Source of the DNA: Gemmatimonadota bacterium
GTDB lineage: Bacteria; Latescibacterota; UBA2968; UBA8231
Direction of reading: 5' to 3'
Assembly (NCBI GenBank): GCA_009840005.1
Contig: VXOR01000061.1
Coordinates: 141,724 to 205,723, forward strand
Length of the DNA stretch: 64,000 bases
Shown here: positions 61,746 through 64,000 of the stretch, one piece after another
Layout of the letters: every line of letters starts with the position of its first letter
Numbering within the stretch: position 1 is the stretch's first letter
Notes under the pieces: model-generated
Told to the model about the DNA's origin: nothing
What the model saw: only the letters and a program-made list of their open reading frames with translations
Databases searched by the model: none
Made by a program: the position numbers and the translations under genes

Positions 61746-62672
61746 ATGAGCAATCAATACGAATTCAAGATGGGGATGTACCTCGGCGAGCTGCAGCAAC
61801 CCTTCGAGCAATCGCTGGCCACGGCGCGCGACCTCGGCGCGCACTACGTCTGGTGCGGCACCCACTCCGACAATCGCAGCCTCTACGAGCTTGCTGACGC
61901 CGAGATAGACCAAGCCGCCGAACAGGTCGCTGCTCACGGTCTCGAGTTTTTTCTGCTCGACGGCGCGGGGTTGTTCAAGACAGTACACCTCGCCGAGCTT
62001 GAGCCGGGCAAGATGCTCGAACACGACCAATTCAAGGATCATTTCACCAAGCTGGAACGAGCGATGGAAGTTTCAGCCCGCTTGGGGATCGGCGCTGTCG
62101 GCTGCAGCAGCTTCGCTTGGCCGGCCGAGTACACCGGCGGCAAGCCCACTTGGCCCATGCGCTGGGCAACGCGCGGCGGCATCATCTCCGACGGCGACAT
62201 GGCCAAGCTCGTCGAGGCGTTCTCCATGTTCGCCGACCTCGCCGAAAAATACGACGTCGATGTCGCCTTCCTGATGATGCAGTGGAATTATGGCAACACC
62301 AGCCGCAACTTCCGCCGCATCGTCGAAGCCGTAGGCTCGCGGCGCTTCAAAGCGCTCTGGTGTCCGGCCGACAACTACAATTGCGGCGAAGTCGATAACG
62401 CCACCGCTGGCTTCGAAAACCTGCGCCCCTACCTGCACGGCGTCCACGCCAAGGATCTGCGCACCATAAACGGTTCAACGCTCGAATTCGAGTACACGCC
62501 CATCGGCGAGGGCCACGTCGATTACCCGACGATCCTGCGCAACCTGCGCGACAACCGCTGCGACGTCGTCCTGTCGATCGCCACCCACTTCCTACCGGCA
62601 AGCGGCTCGCGGCTCGAAGCCATGCAGACGAACTACGCCAACATCCGCAGGCTGATCGGCGAGTTGGCGTAA
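61746..62672 (+). CDS. Sugar-phosphate isomerase/epimerase-like TIM-barrel protein
   Basis: 308 residues from an ATG at 61746, preceded by GGAAAA (AGGA). AP-endonuclease-2/xylose-isomerase-like barrel: ATARDLGAHYVWCGTHSDN, EFFLLDGAG, VHAKDLRTINGS (family HxKD), and EGHVDYP. The family isomerises or epimerises sugars such as tagatose/psicose or inosose. The start region is duplicated at 58812. It is in one transcript direction with PhyH and the downstream genes. Confidence 0.9.
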   Translation: MSNQYEFKMGMYLGELQQPFEQSLATARDLGAHYVWCGTHSDNRSLYELADAEIDQAAEQVAAHGLEFFLLDGAGLFKTVHLAELEPGKMLEHDQFKDHFTKLERAMEVSARLGIGAVGCSSFAWPAEYTGGKPTWPMRWATRGGIISDGDMAKLVEAFSMFADLAEKYDVDVAFLMMQWNYGNTSRNFRRIVEAVGSRRFKALWCPADNYNCGEVDNATAGFENLRPYLHGVHAKDLRTINGSTLEFEYTPIGEGHVDYPTILRNLRDNRCDVVLSIATHFLPASGSRLEAMQTNYANIRRLIGELA

Positions 62673-62701
62673 TACATTAGGCAATCCAACAAGGAATACG
62701 C

Positions 62702-63451
62702 ATGACTGATTCAGCGCAGGGCGACAGCGTCGTCATTCTGTTCCGAGGCGGACGCTTGCCTCAGTGGCATCAACTCGACGACGCGCAACGGCGCGACTAC
62801 GAGCGCCAGCACGTGGACCTAATGCTGTCCGTCTCCGAGCGCCACGGCCTGATCGGCATCCACGGCTACCGCCTGCTGGCACCCCTCAATAGCTGGGAGC
62901 GATTCTGGACCATTGAATTCCCAGACCTAGCCGGTGCCGAGGCCTGGATGGCGGCTGAGACGGAACCTCCGTACGGACACTACGGCTTCTACGACTATTC
63001 ACTCGCCCGCCGCTGGCAACCAGAGAGCCTAGCTTGGCTACCCCGCAAGCCCGAGCCTCCCGTAGCCCCCGACGCAGACCCGCACGTAATCCCACCCCTA
63101 GCCGTCGATCCCTCCTCAATCGTCGTGCTCTCCTTCGGCGGCTGGCGTCGCGGCTCCGACCAAGTTGACCCCCAGACGCACGGCGACGAGGAGCACCAGC
63201 AACGACTGCAAGAGGTCGCCCAAGACCACGGCCTCATCCACGGGGAAGTCTTCCAACTGCTCGGGACCAACACCGAAGGCGAGTTCATCTGGATACTAGA
63301 ATTCCCCGGGCTGGCCGGTGCCGAAGCCTATATCGAAGCCGAGAAGGCACCACCCGCCGGGTCCTATCACAAACGCAACTACCACCTCGCCAGACGCTGG
63401 GCACCCGAGTACTTCGCTACTTGGCCGCCAGAGGCAACTGGACAAGAGTGA
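62702..63451 (+). CDS. Tandem-domain protein of unknown function (two ferredoxin-like halves)
   Basis: 249 residues in two similar halves (about 5-115 and 135-245). Each has a start SVVILFRGG / SIVVLSFGG, a helix with HGLI, and a GAEAW/YIEAE segment (WTIEFPDLAGAEAWMAAETEPP; ILEFPGLAGAEAYIEAEKAPP), then Y..Y.LARRW.PE. It is a gene duplication of an EthD/DABB-like or similar dimeric alpha-beta barrel unit, which I infer only from size and pattern. Stop overlaps the start of the broken MBL gene. Confidence 0.65.
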   Translation: MTDSAQGDSVVILFRGGRLPQWHQLDDAQRRDYERQHVDLMLSVSERHGLIGIHGYRLLAPLNSWERFWTIEFPDLAGAEAWMAAETEPPYGHYGFYDYSLARRWQPESLAWLPRKPEPPVAPDADPHVIPPLAVDPSSIVVLSFGGWRRGSDQVDPQTHGDEEHQQRLQEVAQDHGLIHGEVFQLLGTNTEGEFIWILEFPGLAGAEAYIEAEKAPPAGSYHKRNYHLARRWAPEYFATWPPEATGQE

Positions 63452-63626
63452 TGACGCGACTCCAACTCCTCTGCACCGCCCGCCCGCTCCACTGGCCCAC
63501 CGCGGCGGCTCCAGCTATCTCGTCCAGACGGGGGACGAGACCTTGGTCTTCGACGGGCAGGTGATCCTCGGGCAGGACCTGCTCGAAGTGCCCATAGGGA
63601 CCATCGATACAGAGCCAGTGCGATGA
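63451..63626 (+). pseudogene. Broken metallo-beta-lactamase-fold hydrolase (frameshift + internal deletion)
   Basis: MTRLQLLCTAR in one frame and PPAPLAHRGGSSYLVQTGDE in another are consecutive parts of the N-terminus of an MBL-fold (RNase Z-like) protein. After LVFDG the sequence jumps to GQVILGQDLLEVPIGTID, which looks like the normal C-terminal strand, so the middle (with the HxHxDH site) is gone. Its ATG overlaps the preceding stop, and its stop overlaps the next ATG (ATGA). Confidence 0.65.
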
Positions 63627-64000
63627 GCACCGAGAATGCTGGCCAGCGCCCACCAGCGCCCGACTACGGAATCATCTTCAACAACGACGGCGGCTACCTG
63701 AAGCACGCCGAGTTCCCCATGTCCGTCGAGGATCTGCTGGAGCGGATCTACGGGCCCCTAGCGGGGACCCAGGTCGGCGCCCTATCGTGGTGTGTGGGAG
63801 TCGAAGAGGCACACTGGCCCTCGGACCGGCTACCGATGATCGGCGAGGCAGAGGGCCGCCGGTACTTGTCCGTCCGCGACATGCGCCGGGCCGAGAGCCT
63901 GCGGGCGATGTTCGATGCCGATGCCGACCTGTACGGCCAGCTCGTGCGCCGCGGCCACCAGATGGGGCTCGGCGTGTACGCCTCGGTGCGCATGAACGAC
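63623..64000 (+). CDS. TIM-barrel-like protein, N-terminal part (glycoside-hydrolase-like)
   Basis: 126 residues to the window edge, open. Begins STENAGQRPPAPDYGIIFNN and has SVEDLLERIYGPLAG, VGVEEAHWPS, and RAMFDADADLYGQLVRRGHQMGLGVYASVRMND, i.e. first strand, helix and second strand of a barrel of the family-10-glycosyl-hydrolase-like or related type. Family not certain. The start overlaps the MBL remnant stop. Confidence 0.6.
   Translation, partial: MSTENAGQRPPAPDYGIIFNNDGGYLKHAEFPMSVEDLLERIYGPLAGTQVGALSWCVGVEEAHWPSDRLPMIGEAEGRRYLSVRDMRRAESLRAMFDADADLYGQLVRRGHQMGLGVYASVRMND

Noticed and set aside
62702..63451. Two fused YCII/EthD enzymes with known function
   Set aside because: The halves are clearly duplicated, but no conserved catalytic residue was found, so only an unknown-function call is made.

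Overview
The window looks like a chromosomal segment of an uncultivated Gram-negative bacterium of the wider FCB/Planctomycetes-like world; Latescibacterota or Poribacteria are my best guesses from gene content, not a demonstrated placement. The reasons are a PorV/PorQ-type outer-membrane protein, secreted proteins with FlgD/type IX-like C-terminal domains, a TonB-dependent receptor with a carboxypeptidase-regulatory N-terminus, three DUF6785-like membrane proteins, phytanoyl-CoA dioxygenase, and several enzymes of carbohydrate or organic-acid use (sulfatase, GH2, Gfo/Idh/MocA, enolase superfamily, HpcH/HpaI aldolase, sugar-phosphate isomerase).

Layout. 1-5.5 kb: end of a DUF6785-like gene, then an AT-richer three-gene cluster (methyltransferase-nuclease, TIR-like protein, winged-helix protein) that looks like a defence cassette. 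5.7-11.3 kb: M55 aminopeptidase, a giant M28-like/FtsX fusion, a GIY-YIG protein. 11.7-21.2 kb: Nramp-like transporter, then a TonB receptor - secreted protein - PorV operon and an oxidoreductase. 21.4-29.9 kb: coiled-coil nuclease-like protein, DUF6785 protein, a CDP-alcohol transferase - MscS - MgtE-N/CBS - MgtE operon, an aldolase and an outer-membrane protein. 30.1-31.8 kb: a type II restriction-modification pair whose BglII/BstYI-like nuclease is broken. 32.4-42.2 kb: DUF6785 protein, HigBA, DUF5916 protein, an AT-rich ABC exporter, a possible small RNA, a CocE-type hydrolase, HicAB. 42.2-47.3 kb: oxidoreductase, sulfatase, GH2. 47.8-57.2 kb: a secreted protein and a peptide-type ABC operon (oppBCDFA order on the minus strand) led by an enolase-superfamily dehydratase and interrupted by a DUF4143-type ATPase. 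57.4-64 kb: a RelE/ParE module, PhyH, a secreted metzincin-WD40 protein, a sugar isomerase, a tandem-domain protein, a broken MBL hydrolase and the start of a TIM-barrel-like protein.

Two kinds of mobile structure dominate. First, about 150-bp hairpin elements (MITE-like) with two kinds of terminal inverted repeat, several with 8-9 bp target duplications; one copy sits exactly at a stop codon. Palindromic repeats of other kinds lie inside coding sequence (an OppA signal peptide, OppD C-terminus, DUF5916 C-terminus, the FtsX fusion). Second, four places where cargo genes sit between two copies of a host-gene boundary: ATPase in oppB/oppC, metzincin-WD40 protein before the isomerase, RelE module before phyH, and exporter/DUF5916 before the CocE hydrolase. 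In three of these one copy is a decayed or non-functional remnant of the host gene's start; in the opp case both copies still serve as working gene boundaries. This repeated architecture is the most unusual feature of the window.
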